Assembly (NCBI GenBank): GCA_029262005.1
Contig: JAJDAG010000063.1
Coordinates: 1-52,626 of the forward strand
Direction: 5' to 3'
From: Candidatus Zhuqueibacterota bacterium
Lineage (GTDB): Bacteria; Zhuqueibacterota; Zhuqueibacteria; Oceanimicrobiales; Oceanimicrobiaceae
DNA: 52,626 nt
The position numbers and the translations under genes are program-made. The notes under the pieces were generated by a model. The model did no database searches. It had not been told where the DNA came from and saw only the letters and a list, made by a program, of their open reading frames with translations. Below are positions 26,822 to 37,400 of this stretch, in pieces. Each line of letters opens with the position of its first letter. The first letter of the stretch is position 1.

Positions 26822-27730
26822 ATGATAATGGACGATTTGCATTTCAAAGAGAAAAAAGGCGCACATCCAATACCCGTTCACACCGTTGAGGATCACGAAG
26901 AACCGCTGGGTGAGTTACGCCGTTTTGAAGATGAAAACAATGAACTAAGAAAAGAACTGGAGCTTGGTGAAGAAAGGATCAAGCTACTAAAAAAGGAACT
27001 AAAGCAGGCCAATAAGCTGGCAACGCTCGGGACCATGGGTGCCGGGGTTGCACATGAGCTCAACAACCCACTTACCGTCATCAGCGCCGAAGCGGACGAG
27101 ATTTTGGATTCAATTGTGGCAGGACGCCTTTCGGCGGAGCAAACCGTTGTCTCTGTAAAAAATATCAAACAATGTGCAGAAAGAATGCGCTGCCTCATTG
27201 ACTATATCCGCCAATACATCAGACGCGACGAAGACACGTCTTGGTCAAAAATTGATATTAATGTAATTGTCGAAAATGCGTTGTTGATATTGAAGCCACA
27301 AATGCTGAGTCAGGGGATTGAACTCAAGCTTAATTTGTCAAAACCGCTGCCACAAATTTGGGGGCATAAAACAAAACTTGGTTCAATTTTTCAAAATCTT
27401 CTATCAAACGCCAAAGATTCCTTTGACGACCTGACCGATACCAGAAACAGACAAATTAAGATTGAAACAACTTTTGTGGCAACAAAGGAGATTATCATCA
27501 CTTTGTCAGATAATGGCTGTGGAATTTCTGAAAACATTAAGGAGAAAATATTTGATCCTTTTTTTTCCACCAAGCAGGCGGATAAAGGTACCGGCCTGGG
27601 GTTAGCCATGACAATTGAAAACATTAAAGAGCACAGAGGTACACTATACTGTGACTCAAAGGAAAATGTTGGCTCAAAATTTACAATCAGTCTGCCGCTT
27701 GAGAGAAGGGGACCAAATCGGAAACACTGA
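26822..27730 (+). CDS. Soluble sensor histidine kinase (coiled coil + HisKA + HATPase)
   Basis: A 302-residue kinase with no membrane helix and no recognisable sensor domain. Residues 25-65 form a coiled coil (ELRKELELGEERIKLLKKEL), followed by HisKA with the phospho-accepting His in GAGVAHELNNPLTVIS and HATPase with N box NLLSNAKDSF, G1 LSDNGCGIS, F box IFDPFFSTK and G2 GTGLGLAMT. It probably receives its input from a partner through the coiled coil. Its stop codon overlaps the ATG of the receiver gene (ATGA), so the receiver is the obvious target. Start sites at 26822 and 26828 cannot be told apart; neither has a good ribosome-binding site. Confidence 0.94.
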   Translation: MIMDDLHFKEKKGAHPIPVHTVEDHEEPLGELRRFEDENNELRKELELGEERIKLLKKELKQANKLATLGTMGAGVAHELNNPLTVISAEADEILDSIVAGRLSAEQTVVSVKNIKQCAERMRCLIDYIRQYIRRDEDTSWSKIDINVIVENALLILKPQMLSQGIELKLNLSKPLPQIWGHKTKLGSIFQNLLSNAKDSFDDLTDTRNRQIKIETTFVATKEIIITLSDNGCGISENIKEKIFDPFFSTKQADKGTGLGLAMTIENIKEHRGTLYCDSKENVGSKFTISLPLERRGPNRKH

Positions 27731-28122
27731 TGAGTGACGAGACAGCTTCGAAAAATATCCTCATCGTTGATGACGAGGAAATCATTGTGGATATTCTGAT
27801 GCGGCGTTTCGAACGGATGGGTTTTTCTGTTCATGCTGCTCTGGATCGTATAACTGCAATCGACATTTTGGAAAATCAGCAAATCGATGTGATTATGTGT
27901 GACGTGCTGCTGCCAAATGGTACGGATGGTGAGGCTGTGCTACATGCTGCACTGGCTCAACACCCGGAGTCTCATTTTGTCGCAATGTCCGGTAACATCA
28001 TGTCAGATGAGTCTGTGCAAAAATTACTACAGCAGGGCGTAGATCTATTTATTAAAAAGCCATTTCTTTCACTTGGAGAAGTTGCCGACCAGGTTGCCGA
28101 ACTCGTTTCTCATTCTGAATAA
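27730..28122 (+). CDS. Stand-alone response regulator receiver protein
   Basis: A 130-residue CheY-like domain and nothing else. The acidic pocket is VDDEE, the phospho-acceptor Asp is in VIMCDVLLP, the switch Ser is in FVAMSGN and the conserved Lys in LFIKKPF. With no DNA-binding or output domain it must act by binding another protein or as a phosphorelay step. It is translationally coupled to the soluble kinase by a one-base stop/start overlap. Confidence 0.95.
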   Translation: MSDETASKNILIVDDEEIIVDILMRRFERMGFSVHAALDRITAIDILENQQIDVIMCDVLLPNGTDGEAVLHAALAQHPESHFVAMSGNIMSDESVQKLLQQGVDLFIKKPFLSLGEVADQVAELVSHSE

Positions 28123-28331
28123 TGCAGGTCCTTTCCCACTTTCTATCATCCTTGTTTTAAAGGACGTTTCTTTTTTTAGTAACGACTTTTCTTTTAATTT
28201 GCGAGTTAATGGTTGGATTTTTCCAGGGTATTTGCTAAGTTTGTTTACGTGAGCAACGGGTTTGCCAGCACAAAAAAAGGTTCTATGCCTCACCCGTAAA
28301 ATAAGATTCACATTGCAAAAGTGGCAAGCAG

Positions 28332-28631
28332 ATGAAAGATATCCTGGTTATTTGTTATGATTGCGGAACGTCATCAAAGTTTGAGGGACGCCTGCCCAAA
28401 AGTGCAACCTGCCCAAAGTGCACATCTTACTTGCGCTGTTGCCTGACCTGTCGTTTCCACGATCCGGTGGCGTATAATGAATGCAGAGAACCTCAGGCAG
28501 AAAGAGTAAAAGAAAAGGCAAAGGCAAACTATTGCGGATTCTTTGAAGTCATGTCTACTTCGAGCTTTAAGGGCTCACAACGCAAGGAAGAGTCTTTACA
28601 AAAATTAAACGACCTGTTCAAAAAGAAATAA
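28332..28631 (+). CDS. Small zinc-ribbon protein of unknown function
   Basis: A 99-residue cysteine-rich protein. An N-terminal ribbon has CYDCG and CPKC; it is followed by CCLTCRFHDPVAYNEC and a further Cys in NYCGFFEV, which gives at least two possible metal sites, and then by a basic tail (GSQRKEESLQKLNDLFKKK). Small proteins of this layout occur widely in Deltaproteobacteria and FCB genomes without assigned function. It follows the receiver gene by 209 bases in the same direction. Metal binding is inferred from the cysteine spacing only. Confidence 0.8.
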   Translation: MKDILVICYDCGTSSKFEGRLPKSATCPKCTSYLRCCLTCRFHDPVAYNECREPQAERVKEKAKANYCGFFEVMSTSSFKGSQRKEESLQKLNDLFKKK

Positions 28632-28655
28632 GACCTACCCGCAGGAATGCAGCAT

Positions 28656-29588
28656 TCAGGAAGTTGGCCAATGCCGCATGATGAGATTTCCAGTTTTGAG
28701 ACAACCGCGCAAAATATCTCCTCGCCCTTCATACTCAATGGCAATGGTTCCACGATAACCCGACTCTTTCAGAATAGCCAAACATCTGGAATAATCGATG
28801 GTTTGTTCTTCCCCTTTCGGTGTAAATTTTCGGCTCTTTGCATGCACATGCTGTGCGTGTCCGGCAAGCGTCGCCAAACCATCATACATGTCAACATTTT
28901 TCGGAAAGTTGTCAAAATCGGGGCAAGTGCCAAGGAAATCCGACTTGATTCTTTCTACGATTTCCACAACGTTTTCAGGCTGGCTGGAAATTCCCCAGTG
29001 ATTTTCTATCACAATAGCAATTTCCAGTCGTTCAGCCTCGGGCAGGATTTCATGCAAAGCGAGAACAGCCCGCTCCTTCTTGTTTGCTGTTTGGCCGACA
29101 GAGGCGTTGGTATTGCGTCGAACTTTGTGGCTCAACCTAGCGGCAATATGACTCGCTAAAAAGCGTTTCAATAGCGTCGGTGGATTTTTACGCAGCAGGT
29201 CTGAGTTGGCGCGCTCTTTGTTTCTGAGCTTGCTATACAATTTCTGGAAACTCAAGGTCTGGCCACCTAAAAGGATACGTACTTTTTTTGCCCCCATACT
29301 TTCAGCCAGAACAATCATGCTGCGGACATAATCAATTTGCCTCAGCCAATCATCCTCGTTTTGGTGCGTCAGGTCGCTGCTTATATCAAGAATGAAGCCG
29401 CACTTAAACCGCTTTAGGCGTTTGGCAAATCGGGATAAATAGTCAGAATCAGACAGGGGAAGTTGACGATCCATCACTTCAATACCCTGGAAACCATGTT
29501 GAGTAAGCAGCTCAGGCAAGTCTTCAAGCAGCAGTTTTTTACTCTGAATTAGTTGTTTGAAATTCCAGGCAGCGACGTAGATTTCCAT
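28656..29588 (-). CDS. Sugar phosphate isomerase/epimerase-like TIM-barrel protein
   Basis: A 310-residue member of the xylose isomerase-like / AP endonuclease 2 superfamily. Likely metal ligands are the Glu in IAIVIENHWGIS, the Asp in TCPDFDNFP, the His in HAQHVHAKS and the Glu in GTIAIEYEGRG, in the order usual for the family. Members isomerise or epimerise sugars, inositols and keto acids; the actual substrate cannot be read off. It is convergent with the zinc-ribbon gene and follows the EamA transporter gene by 87 bases on the same strand, so uptake or export of a related compound is possible but unproven. Confidence 0.88.
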   Translation of the reverse strand: MEIYVAAWNFKQLIQSKKLLLEDLPELLTQHGFQGIEVMDRQLPLSDSDYLSRFAKRLKRFKCGFILDISSDLTHQNEDDWLRQIDYVRSMIVLAESMGAKKVRILLGGQTLSFQKLYSKLRNKERANSDLLRKNPPTLLKRFLASHIAARLSHKVRRNTNASVGQTANKKERAVLALHEILPEAERLEIAIVIENHWGISSQPENVVEIVERIKSDFLGTCPDFDNFPKNVDMYDGLATLAGHAQHVHAKSRKFTPKGEEQTIDYSRCLAILKESGYRGTIAIEYEGRGDILRGCLKTGNLIMRHWPTS

Positions 29589-29675
29589 CCGTGAAATGCT
29601 CTTTAGTTAAGTCTTTACCAATAAGTATCGACAAACAACTCCCTATGCGCGTCAAGCGGAACAAGTTGGAAAAAA

Positions 29676-30563
29676 TCAACCAGCTCGTCGCTTTCGGGAA
29701 TCCCGGACTGCAAGAACCAAACCGAGTAGAATTCCAACTCCGCCAACGAGAACGCGCCAACCGAAATTTTCATGCATCAGGAGCTTGCCCAATATAACTG
29801 CAACCAAGGTGCTGGCTAAAGGGATTAACTGAGTTTTGGTCACCGCCATTCGTTGCATCAACCAATACACCAAAACAAAAGTCAGGGCAGAACCGACAAA
29901 GGCAAGGTAGGCCAGAACTCCGACGATACTCAGGTTCCAATCGTATTGCAGAGGATTTCCCTCAAGCCAAAGACCCAGGCCCAGCAGCGGAATAAAGCCG
30001 ACGACCATCTGCCCCACAGTCAAAAGCAGAGGGTCGATGTGCGAACCACTCGCCTTGATTTGTACACTGGCATAAGCACTGCCAAGCGCTGCTAAGATGA
30101 TCGCGGTGGAGCCCGCAATGGCGGCAGGATTGAAAGTTATGACTTGGTCAAAAAATACCAACGCCACGCCGGCAATTCCCAGTACAACACCCGATGCTTT
30201 ACCCCAGGTTATCGGTTCATTCGATAATTTGTAATGCGCGATAAACAAACCAAAGAGTGGAAAAGTAGAATAGAAAATTGCCGTCAAACCCGATGAAATG
30301 TGGCGCTCTCCCCAAAAAACCAAACCGTAGTTCATCGTGAAAGTAAAAAATCCGGTCCAGGCAATAAGAAGCCAGTCCCGGCGTGATTGTGGGGTTCGTT
30401 TCTTGCGGGCGACCAGCATGATGGCAAGAAGCAGAGAGGCCAGAAGAAAGCGGAGTCCGGCGAAAGTAAAAGGTGGGAGAACGTCAAGACCGAGCTTAAT
30501 AAACAACCAGGTCGTTCCCCAAATGAGGCTGAGAAGTAGCCAGACAAATGCAGTGAGATTCAT
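29676..30563 (-). CDS. EamA / DMT superfamily transporter (10 helices)
   Basis: A 295-residue inner-membrane protein made of two EamA repeats of about five helices each. Typical features are SLIWGTTWLFIKLGLDVLPP near the start, FYSTFPLFGLFIAHYKLSNE at the end of the first repeat's core, and the second-repeat end LIPLASTLVAVILGKLLMHE. The family exports or imports amino acids, nucleotide sugars or other small metabolites; substrate is not predictable. The C-terminus is basic (RDSRKRRAG), as expected for a cytoplasmic tail. Confidence 0.92.
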   Translation of the reverse strand: MNLTAFVWLLLSLIWGTTWLFIKLGLDVLPPFTFAGLRFLLASLLLAIMLVARKKRTPQSRRDWLLIAWTGFFTFTMNYGLVFWGERHISSGLTAIFYSTFPLFGLFIAHYKLSNEPITWGKASGVVLGIAGVALVFFDQVITFNPAAIAGSTAIILAALGSAYASVQIKASGSHIDPLLLTVGQMVVGFIPLLGLGLWLEGNPLQYDWNLSIVGVLAYLAFVGSALTFVLVYWLMQRMAVTKTQLIPLASTLVAVILGKLLMHENFGWRVLVGGVGILLGLVLAVRDSRKRRAG

Positions 30564-30714
30564 TTTTTACAAGCCGGTCGAGAGATTTTTGAACAATAAA
30601 AAATCCCAAATCCAGATCGACCGCCCCCCCGAGGGGTCATCGTCCAGAATTGAGATTTGTAAAGAAGTGCATTCAGTTGCTTGAAACTATTGCCCAAAGG
30701 TGTCCTGACTCGAT

Positions 30715-31191
30715 TTATTTGGCCACGAAGGCGCCAAGCCCACGGATGCGATAAATGGTATCCGGGCCGGCAACAGTAGACGGATCGAAATCTTCACCTT
30801 TTTCTTCGGCTTCATGTTGGCGCCACCCAACGGCCTGCTCTTCGGTTAACTCAATGCGCTCAACGTTTCCTTCAACGATTGCACTTTTCCCTTTAATATC
30901 CATGGGAAAAACAATGACACCGTCATCAACTTTTACCTTGATCTTTTCCGACTCATCTGCTCCGGCAATTTCGAGCCAGCAGCCCTTCATTGCGCAGACA
31001 TCCAGAACAGAACCTTTCACCAAAACTCTCTGACCAACAAAATTTTCCGGATTAGCGAGAATGTCAGAAATAATCGTGGTTTCAGAAAGTGTCAGTTCAT
31101 CCCCAAATTGCGTGCCCGGTTTGGAACAGGCCAATAAATACATCATCCCCAACAAACCGACGACAATAAACTTGATACCTGGTGTGGTCAT
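30715..31191 (-). CDS. DUF4920 domain lipoprotein
   Basis: About 158 residues from the ATG at 31191, chosen for its strong GGAGGAAG ribosome-binding site and because it opens a lipoprotein signal: TTPGIKFIVVGLLGMMYLLA followed by the lipobox Cys. The longer frame from 31302 overlaps comEC by 23 bases and hides the signal. The mature part is a DUF4920 beta-barrel-like (OB-fold-like) domain: PENFVGQRVLVKGSVLDVCA, KGCWLEI, KIKVKVDD and GKSAIVEGNVE. A Cys pair (VCAMKGCW) could bind metal or form a disulphide. The function is unknown. It follows comEC on the same strand. Confidence 0.87.
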   Translation of the reverse strand: MTTPGIKFIVVGLLGMMYLLACSKPGTQFGDELTLSETTIISDILANPENFVGQRVLVKGSVLDVCAMKGCWLEIAGADESEKIKVKVDDGVIVFPMDIKGKSAIVEGNVERIELTEEQAVGWRQHEAEEKGEDFDPSTVAGPDTIYRIRGLGAFVAK

Positions 31192-31279
31192 TTCTTCCTC
31201 CGGTTTGGTAAAGCGCAACAGATTCACAGCGCCCAATATAGAACTTTTCGCGCCAAAAGAAAGAAATATAAGAAGAAGA

Positions 31280-33688
31280 TCAATGCCAGTTAATCCGCTC
31301 AACAGACTGCCCGTCCGTCCTTAATATGATAGCTCCTTCCTGATCTGTCCTGATAATATTCGTCCCCATGCCTGACAGGCGCTGCAAAACTTCCGGTGTC
31401 GGATGTCCGAAGTTATTCCGCTCCCCCACAGAGATCACGGCCAACTCGGGGGAAGCATATTTTAGAAAGCGTGAAGTACTTGAAGTTCGACTGCCATGAT
31501 GACTTACTTTGAGCACTTCACTTTTCAGGAGCGGGCCAAATCTGCTTACGAGCGCCTCACCATTTTTTTCAATATCGCCGAGAAAAAGGAAATCCGTTTG
31601 ACCGTAACTCAGTTTTAAGGACAATGATGCATCGTTTGCTGAATGACCGGCATCAGCAATGAAATTATCTGTTGGATGCAGGATATAAAGCACCGCCGGC
31701 TCAAAATCACGAATAACGTCACCGGTTTTTAGAAAGCGATGGCGAATATTCAGGCTGTCAATCAGATGGTGATATTCCTTAAAGAGTTTGGTTTCCTTTT
31801 TTTGACCATTGTCCCAGACTTCGCCTATTTCGAAATGACGCAGCAAATATGGAAAACCACCAAGGTGGTCTGAATCTGCATGTGATAAAATGAGAACATC
31901 TATCTTTTGAACTCCGTGTCGCCGTAAATACGGCGCAACGATACTGCTGCCTGCATCGAAATAAAGACTTCGTTTACCACCGTCTATCAGCGCTTTACGG
32001 CCGTCTGGAAAATGTAAAAGTACGCTGTCTCCCTGACCAATATCAACAAAAGTCACCTGCATTTTCTGATGATAATTTAAATTTCCCCTCCAAAGCCAGA
32101 CATTGCCGAGCAAAAGGATGGAAAAAATACAGCCTCGCCGTACGCCAATATTTCTCCATTCAAACAATAGCAGAAGCAACGCGCAGTACAGGCATGATAC
32201 GATTGGGTCGAACCAATAGACTGCAAAATAAGCATACGGAATGCTGCTGCCAAACTCGACCAGCTTGATAATTGCGTGTAAAGTTAACCAGCTTGTGGCC
32301 ATGTAGATTTCAGCGAGTCCGCTTGAAACCAGATTGACGAAAGCACCTGCCATGGAGCAGCCCAGGCCGACGAACGACAGTGGCACAACGAAAATATTCG
32401 CTAATAAAGACAGGTTTGGTAGCCGGTAAAAATAGAGTGCGGTCAATGGCAACGTACCAATAAACGCAGCCAGCGAGACAACGAAAAGGTCTAGCGGGTA
32501 TTGCAGGAGCGGCCAGGCAGGCATGGCCGCATAAATATTTTTAATTGGAAAAAGCAAACGCAGTCTTGGGTAAAGATAGACAATGGCTAAGACCGCTGCA
32601 AAGGACAATTGAAAGCCCGCCTGAAACAGGTCAAGCGGTCGAAACAAAAGTATCAAAAATGCGGCAAGCGTAACTGAATTATAGAAAACCGTTTTTCTTT
32701 CCACCACCGTTCCGAGCAATAAAAAACTAACCATTGTTGCTGCGCGTAAAACCGAGGGCTTCAAATTTGTGAGATATGCATAGAAAATAAGAAGCAAAAT
32801 GGTTAGCACAACTCGGGTGCGATAGGGGCAACGCAGAACACCTGCCAAAGTCATGAAGGCTACTACGATAAACCCGACGTGCAGTCCCGAAACAGCAAGA
32901 ATATGAATGACCCCCAATTTCGAAAAATTATCTCTGATTTCTTTTGATATTTCACCTCTTTCTCCAATTAACAAACCGCGTAACAGTGCAGCTTCGTCTT
33001 GAGGAAGGTTGTTTGTAATGAACTCATCGAGGTAAACTTTTGTGGGCACGACAGCAGAACGAAAAAACCAGTTTCCATTTCCTGTAGAGATTTTGACAAT
33101 CTGTTGAAATTTTGTAACGGACATCGTCGCAAAAATATCCTGCGCTGCCAGGTATTCGCGATAATCAAACTCACCGGGATTTCGGCTCCGGGCCGGCTTT
33201 TTTAAGCGACCAGCGAACCGGAGCCGGTCACCATAATTGAAAAATGGTGGCCCTTTCGGAATGATGAGGAGCACTTTGCCCTCGACGTGCAGTGCCCGTT
33301 CTGAGATCAGAAGACTGTCCATTTCTACCAGCAAGTGCGTTTTCCTGGAACGGACTTCCGGGTAGGCCGTGACCGTACCGACCAGCGTTACAGCTTCTTT
33401 TTGGTCGGTGAAATTGGTGATGTGGTGAGTAGAAAAGAAACCGCCGGCAAGCTCATGCTGCAGCAAGCCAAGATTAAGGAGGCAGCAAGCACTCAAGAAA
33501 TAAAAGTAATGAGACTGGCGCACTTGCGGCAAGAATAACAACGCCACCAGCGGCAGAGAGGCAAAAAAGATAATTTGTAAGGAAACCGGGGAGCAGTCAA
33601 AATATTTACCGGCAGACAGGCCCAAAGCATACGGCAGCAGCACTTTTAATGCAGGTAGCGCGCGTGCGTGCTGATGCGGGGTTCCCAC
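31280..33688 (-). CDS. comEC: ComEC/Rec2 DNA-uptake channel protein
   Basis: An 802-residue inner-membrane protein that takes single-stranded DNA into the cytoplasm during transformation. It has N-terminal helices and an OB-like DUF4131 segment, the Competence domain (about residues 215-490) with GLLIGERGEISKEIRDNFSK and HILAVSGLHVGFI, and a C-terminal MBL-fold nuclease-like domain with VDIGQGDSVLLHFPDGRKAL, SHADSDHLGGF and VSHHGSRTSS. The MBL metal residues HxDxDH are present. It starts at a GTG five bases after coaE. No other competence gene is in the window, so active transformation is not shown. Confidence 0.94.
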   Translation of the reverse strand: MGTPHQHARALPALKVLLPYALGLSAGKYFDCSPVSLQIIFFASLPLVALLFLPQVRQSHYFYFLSACCLLNLGLLQHELAGGFFSTHHITNFTDQKEAVTLVGTVTAYPEVRSRKTHLLVEMDSLLISERALHVEGKVLLIIPKGPPFFNYGDRLRFAGRLKKPARSRNPGEFDYREYLAAQDIFATMSVTKFQQIVKISTGNGNWFFRSAVVPTKVYLDEFITNNLPQDEAALLRGLLIGERGEISKEIRDNFSKLGVIHILAVSGLHVGFIVVAFMTLAGVLRCPYRTRVVLTILLLIFYAYLTNLKPSVLRAATMVSFLLLGTVVERKTVFYNSVTLAAFLILLFRPLDLFQAGFQLSFAAVLAIVYLYPRLRLLFPIKNIYAAMPAWPLLQYPLDLFVVSLAAFIGTLPLTALYFYRLPNLSLLANIFVVPLSFVGLGCSMAGAFVNLVSSGLAEIYMATSWLTLHAIIKLVEFGSSIPYAYFAVYWFDPIVSCLYCALLLLLFEWRNIGVRRGCIFSILLLGNVWLWRGNLNYHQKMQVTFVDIGQGDSVLLHFPDGRKALIDGGKRSLYFDAGSSIVAPYLRRHGVQKIDVLILSHADSDHLGGFPYLLRHFEIGEVWDNGQKKETKLFKEYHHLIDSLNIRHRFLKTGDVIRDFEPAVLYILHPTDNFIADAGHSANDASLSLKLSYGQTDFLFLGDIEKNGEALVSRFGPLLKSEVLKVSHHGSRTSSTSRFLKYASPELAVISVGERNNFGHPTPEVLQRLSGMGTNIIRTDQEGAIILRTDGQSVERINWH

Positions 33689-33693
33689 GCGTT

Positions 33694-34296
33694 CTAAACC
33701 CTTTCTCGCAGCCAGTCAAATAACTCATTTGTCAAGTGGCGCAATTCTTCCAGGCTACCCGAGTTATTGAGGACATAATCAGCGCGTCGAATTTGTTCAT
33801 CCACAGACATTTGCGCGTTCATACGGTTTTCCACTTCCTCGCGGGACAACCCGTTTCGTGTTTGCACCCAGTGGATTCGCTGTTTTAACGGCGCATGTAC
33901 TACAACAACAGCATCGAGAATTTTCTCCATCTTAGATTCAAAAATCAGCGCAGCCTCAACGCCGATCAAGCTGCGGCCCATATCCCGATTCAGACGCTTC
34001 GCCTCTTTGTCAATCCATTGCAAAACATGTGGGTGGATGATTTGATTAATTTGCTCACGCGACTGCGGTTTTGAAAAAACAAGCTCACGCATACGTTCTT
34101 TGTTAATCTCACCGTCGCGGGTGTAAACGTCTTTGCCAAAACACTTGATAAGCTCTTGACGAATTTCCGAATTTGATACTGTTAACTGTTTTGCGAGGGG
34201 ATCGGCCTCAAGAACATCGACACCCTTCTCTTTTAAATAGGTACAAACAGCACTCTTACCACTGCCAATACCACCTGTAACACCGAAGAGGAACAT
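33694..34296 (-). CDS. coaE: Dephospho-CoA kinase (CoaE)
   Basis: A 200-residue cytosolic P-loop kinase that phosphorylates the 3'-hydroxyl of dephospho-CoA, the last step of CoA synthesis. Walker A is GVTGGIGSGKSAV (residues 5-17); the CoA-domain segments VLEADPLAKQL, HPHVLQWID and DAVVVVHAPLKQRI, and the lid-like RNGLSREEVENRMNAQM, are all present. The length equals that of typical family members. It forms an operon with comEC, five bases downstream. Confidence 0.96.
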   Translation of the reverse strand: MFLFGVTGGIGSGKSAVCTYLKEKGVDVLEADPLAKQLTVSNSEIRQELIKCFGKDVYTRDGEINKERMRELVFSKPQSREQINQIIHPHVLQWIDKEAKRLNRDMGRSLIGVEAALIFESKMEKILDAVVVVHAPLKQRIHWVQTRNGLSREEVENRMNAQMSVDEQIRRADYVLNNSGSLEELRHLTNELFDWLRERV

Positions 34297-34356
34297 GAAT
34301 CTACCTGTTTGAGTAACAAAACCGCATTAACAAAATGTATGGTAAATGTAAAATGG

Positions 34357-34401
34357 AAAAGCAATAAAGTCAAAAGATTTGTTTCCGACTTTATTGCTTT
34401 T
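34357..34401. terminator. Intrinsic terminator between the large kinase gene and coaE
   Basis: The 15-base perfect stem AAAAGCAATAAAGTC / GACTTTATTGCTTTT (34357-34371, 34387-34401) with a 15-base loop ends in T-runs in both directions. It lies 36 bases after the stop codon of the leftward hybrid kinase, for which it is the likely terminator. Confidence 0.82.
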
Positions 34402-34436
34402 AATAGAGTGACGGACGAAATGACTTTTACAAAATA

Positions 34437-37400
34437 TTATTGCGCCCTGCTACGGAGTTTTGTGTTCCGCTTTTTGTCAAGCTCCCTGCGAGTGGCCTCT
34501 GCCAAAGCCGTTTGAGAAATAGGTTTGGGGACAAACGAACCTGCGCCAAGCCGCAAAGCCTGTTGAACACGGTCAGTCATGGCATAACCGGACAGCACAA
34601 TTGCTTTCTGCTCAGGTTGAAACTCAAGAATTTGCCGATATGCCTCAGTGCCATCGATTCCTGCGCCCATATCCATATCCAAAACCAGTAAATCGTACTC
34701 AACTTTGCCCACTTGCCGCACCGCCATCTCACCGCTTGCAAGCACATCAACCGTGTAGCCCAGACGTTTCAGCAGGTTTCTGGCAACTTTGCATTGCATC
34801 GGATCATCATCGACAACAAGAATACGTTCCCGACCGCCCACAATTTTGCGCGCAGGCGCCTTGTCTGCCGGCAGAAGATTTTTGGCAACCGGAAAGAGTA
34901 TGGTGAATGTTGTTCCGGAACCCACTTTAGACTCGACGGAAATATGGCCGCCATGATCCTCAACGATGCCATTCACAACACTAAGGCCCAGGCCGGAACC
35001 ACGTTCCTTATCCATCCGTTTGGTCGTGAAAAATGGTTCAAATATTCTCGCCATGCTTTTGGGCTCAATGCCACAGCCCTGGTCGCATATTTGCAACTTG
35101 ACAAATTTCCCACCTTTCATTTTGCCAAAACCGGTTTGGGGTTCATCGAACTGTACGTTCTCCGTTTTAATGGTTAATTGCCCTTGATGATTCATCGCTT
35201 CTACCGCATTGCTTAGAAGATTAACCAGTGCTCTTGAAAGCTGGGCCTGACCGCCTTTAATTGGGTGCAGCTCTTTTGAGATTGCCTCAACAATAGTAAT
35301 TTTGGCAGAAAAGTTCCTGGATGTCACCACCTGGTAAATAAGTTCATTCAGATCAATTGGCTCCATTGTGTAGTGACCGCGCCTGCCCAGTGTGAGCAAT
35401 TGCTGGTTGATCTGCGCCAGCTTATCGGCGCATTCTTCCATGGCTGTCACCATGGCGACCACAGGATGATCTTCGTCGAGTTCCTCCCGGATAAGAGCTG
35501 GATAAGCTGTCAGTGGCGATAATAAATTGTTGAAATCATGTGCAATTTGCCCCGCGACCCGGCCAGCCGATTCAAGCCGTTGCGCACGAGCAAGTTCCTC
35601 CTGTAAGTTTTTTCTATCTGAAACATCATACATGAAACAGAGTTTAGCAGGAGCACCATCCCAATTCAAACTCACAAAACTGGCATCAATCGATTTCACC
35701 TGTCCGGACTTTCTAACCAGGCGAAACGACTCTATCCGGCCAGCCACACCTGTATTACGGAGATTCTTTAGATGCTTTCTAACTGCAGCCTTCTCCTCGT
35801 CATGAACGAGCTCAATCAGTGTTTTCTTTAGGAGCTCCTCCTGCGAATAACCTGTTAACTCTGTGGCCTGTTGATTGAAAAATTTAACTTTGCCTCTTTG
35901 AATAATGAGAATGGCTTCACTGGCAGTCTGCACAACGAGCCGGTACTTTTCTTCTGACTCCCTCTGCGCCGCCTCAGCGCGTTTGCGCTCAAGTTCTGCA
36001 GCTGCCCGAACAGCAAAAACCCGCACGATGGATTTGGCTAATTCCACATTTTGGATTGGCTTGGTATCCATTATTTCCAATATTCCCATGGTTCGACCAC
36101 GAGAATCACACAGCCTCGTTCCAACGTAACTTTGAACGCCTATTTCCTTTAAAAAACGATTGGTGGGATACTTCTTTTGTAATTCGCTGGTAAATATGCA
36201 AAATGAATCTTTGATGCATTTTGCAGAAGGCGTTTGCTTGACTCTGTACTCAACGTTATCGATTGCCCCGCCATTGGAATGAATGGCGATGGTGCGAATA
36301 GTGCCTTTTTTTTGTAAGAGCAACTCGCCGACTAACGCATATTCCATGTCAAGCGAGTTACACAGGCTTTTTACCAGGGAATTAAAAAATGCTTCTCCAG
36401 TAAAAGCGGCAACGTTTTCAGAAACATGCCGCAGAGCATCTTCTGACTGTTTCTTTAGAGTAATGTCGTGGATCGTCCCCTGATGCCCGAGGCAGTCTCC
36501 GGCTTCAGAGATTCGGTTGGTACAGCTTAAAAGGCCAAATGTTTCCGTGCCATCATTGGAACGCAACCGTACTTCTTGATTCTTGATACTACCGTGTAAT
36601 GCCAACTGCTGCCGGAGTTCATCCCAGTCACTGCTTTCAGCGTAAAGTTGTTTTACTTTGAGTTTTCCAAGTACGTTATCATCATATCTGAAGTAGGTCA
36701 GAAACGCTTCGTTGGCATTCACAACCAGACCATCTGCATTCGAAATATAAATCGAGTCTCTGGATTCCTGAAAAAGTGTGCGGTACTTCTCATTGCTTTC
36801 CTTTACTCTACTTTCAGCTTGTTTTCGTTCGGTAACATCGACACCAACAGACCATGCCGACCAGCCGGAAATTGGAAAGCGCTTCGATATACTCGACCAG
36901 GCAATTGTCTTGACATTGCCGTTGATGTCGGTCAGCTCCCATTCGTGATGTCGATAATCATGGTCATGTACAGATAATTCCTCAAGCACAGCACATCGCA
37001 GATCAACATCAGGGTACAACAATTTGAATGCACCGGGGTTAGAGATTATTTCTTCAGCCCGATAGCCAGTGACGCGTTCACACTCTCGATTCCAAAGTGC
37101 AATTGTGCCGTCAGGGCCTAATGCACTAACCATCACCGGCATATTTTGTACGACTTTGCGCAGCCTTTCTTCACTTTTCTTGAGTCGTTCAACTGCCACT
37201 TTTCTAGCATGTTGGGTCTGTGCATCTTTAATGGCAATTGCCAGGTAATCCCCGATTTCAATCATCACCTGCACTTCATGTGCTTCCCAGCACCGCTCCT
37301 TATCAGAAATCAGGCACAGCAGGCCCTTTTGTTTCCTCGAATGTTGTAGAGGAATTTGCAAAGCGGATTTGACCTGAAAAGCATTTGCGATGTTTGCAAA

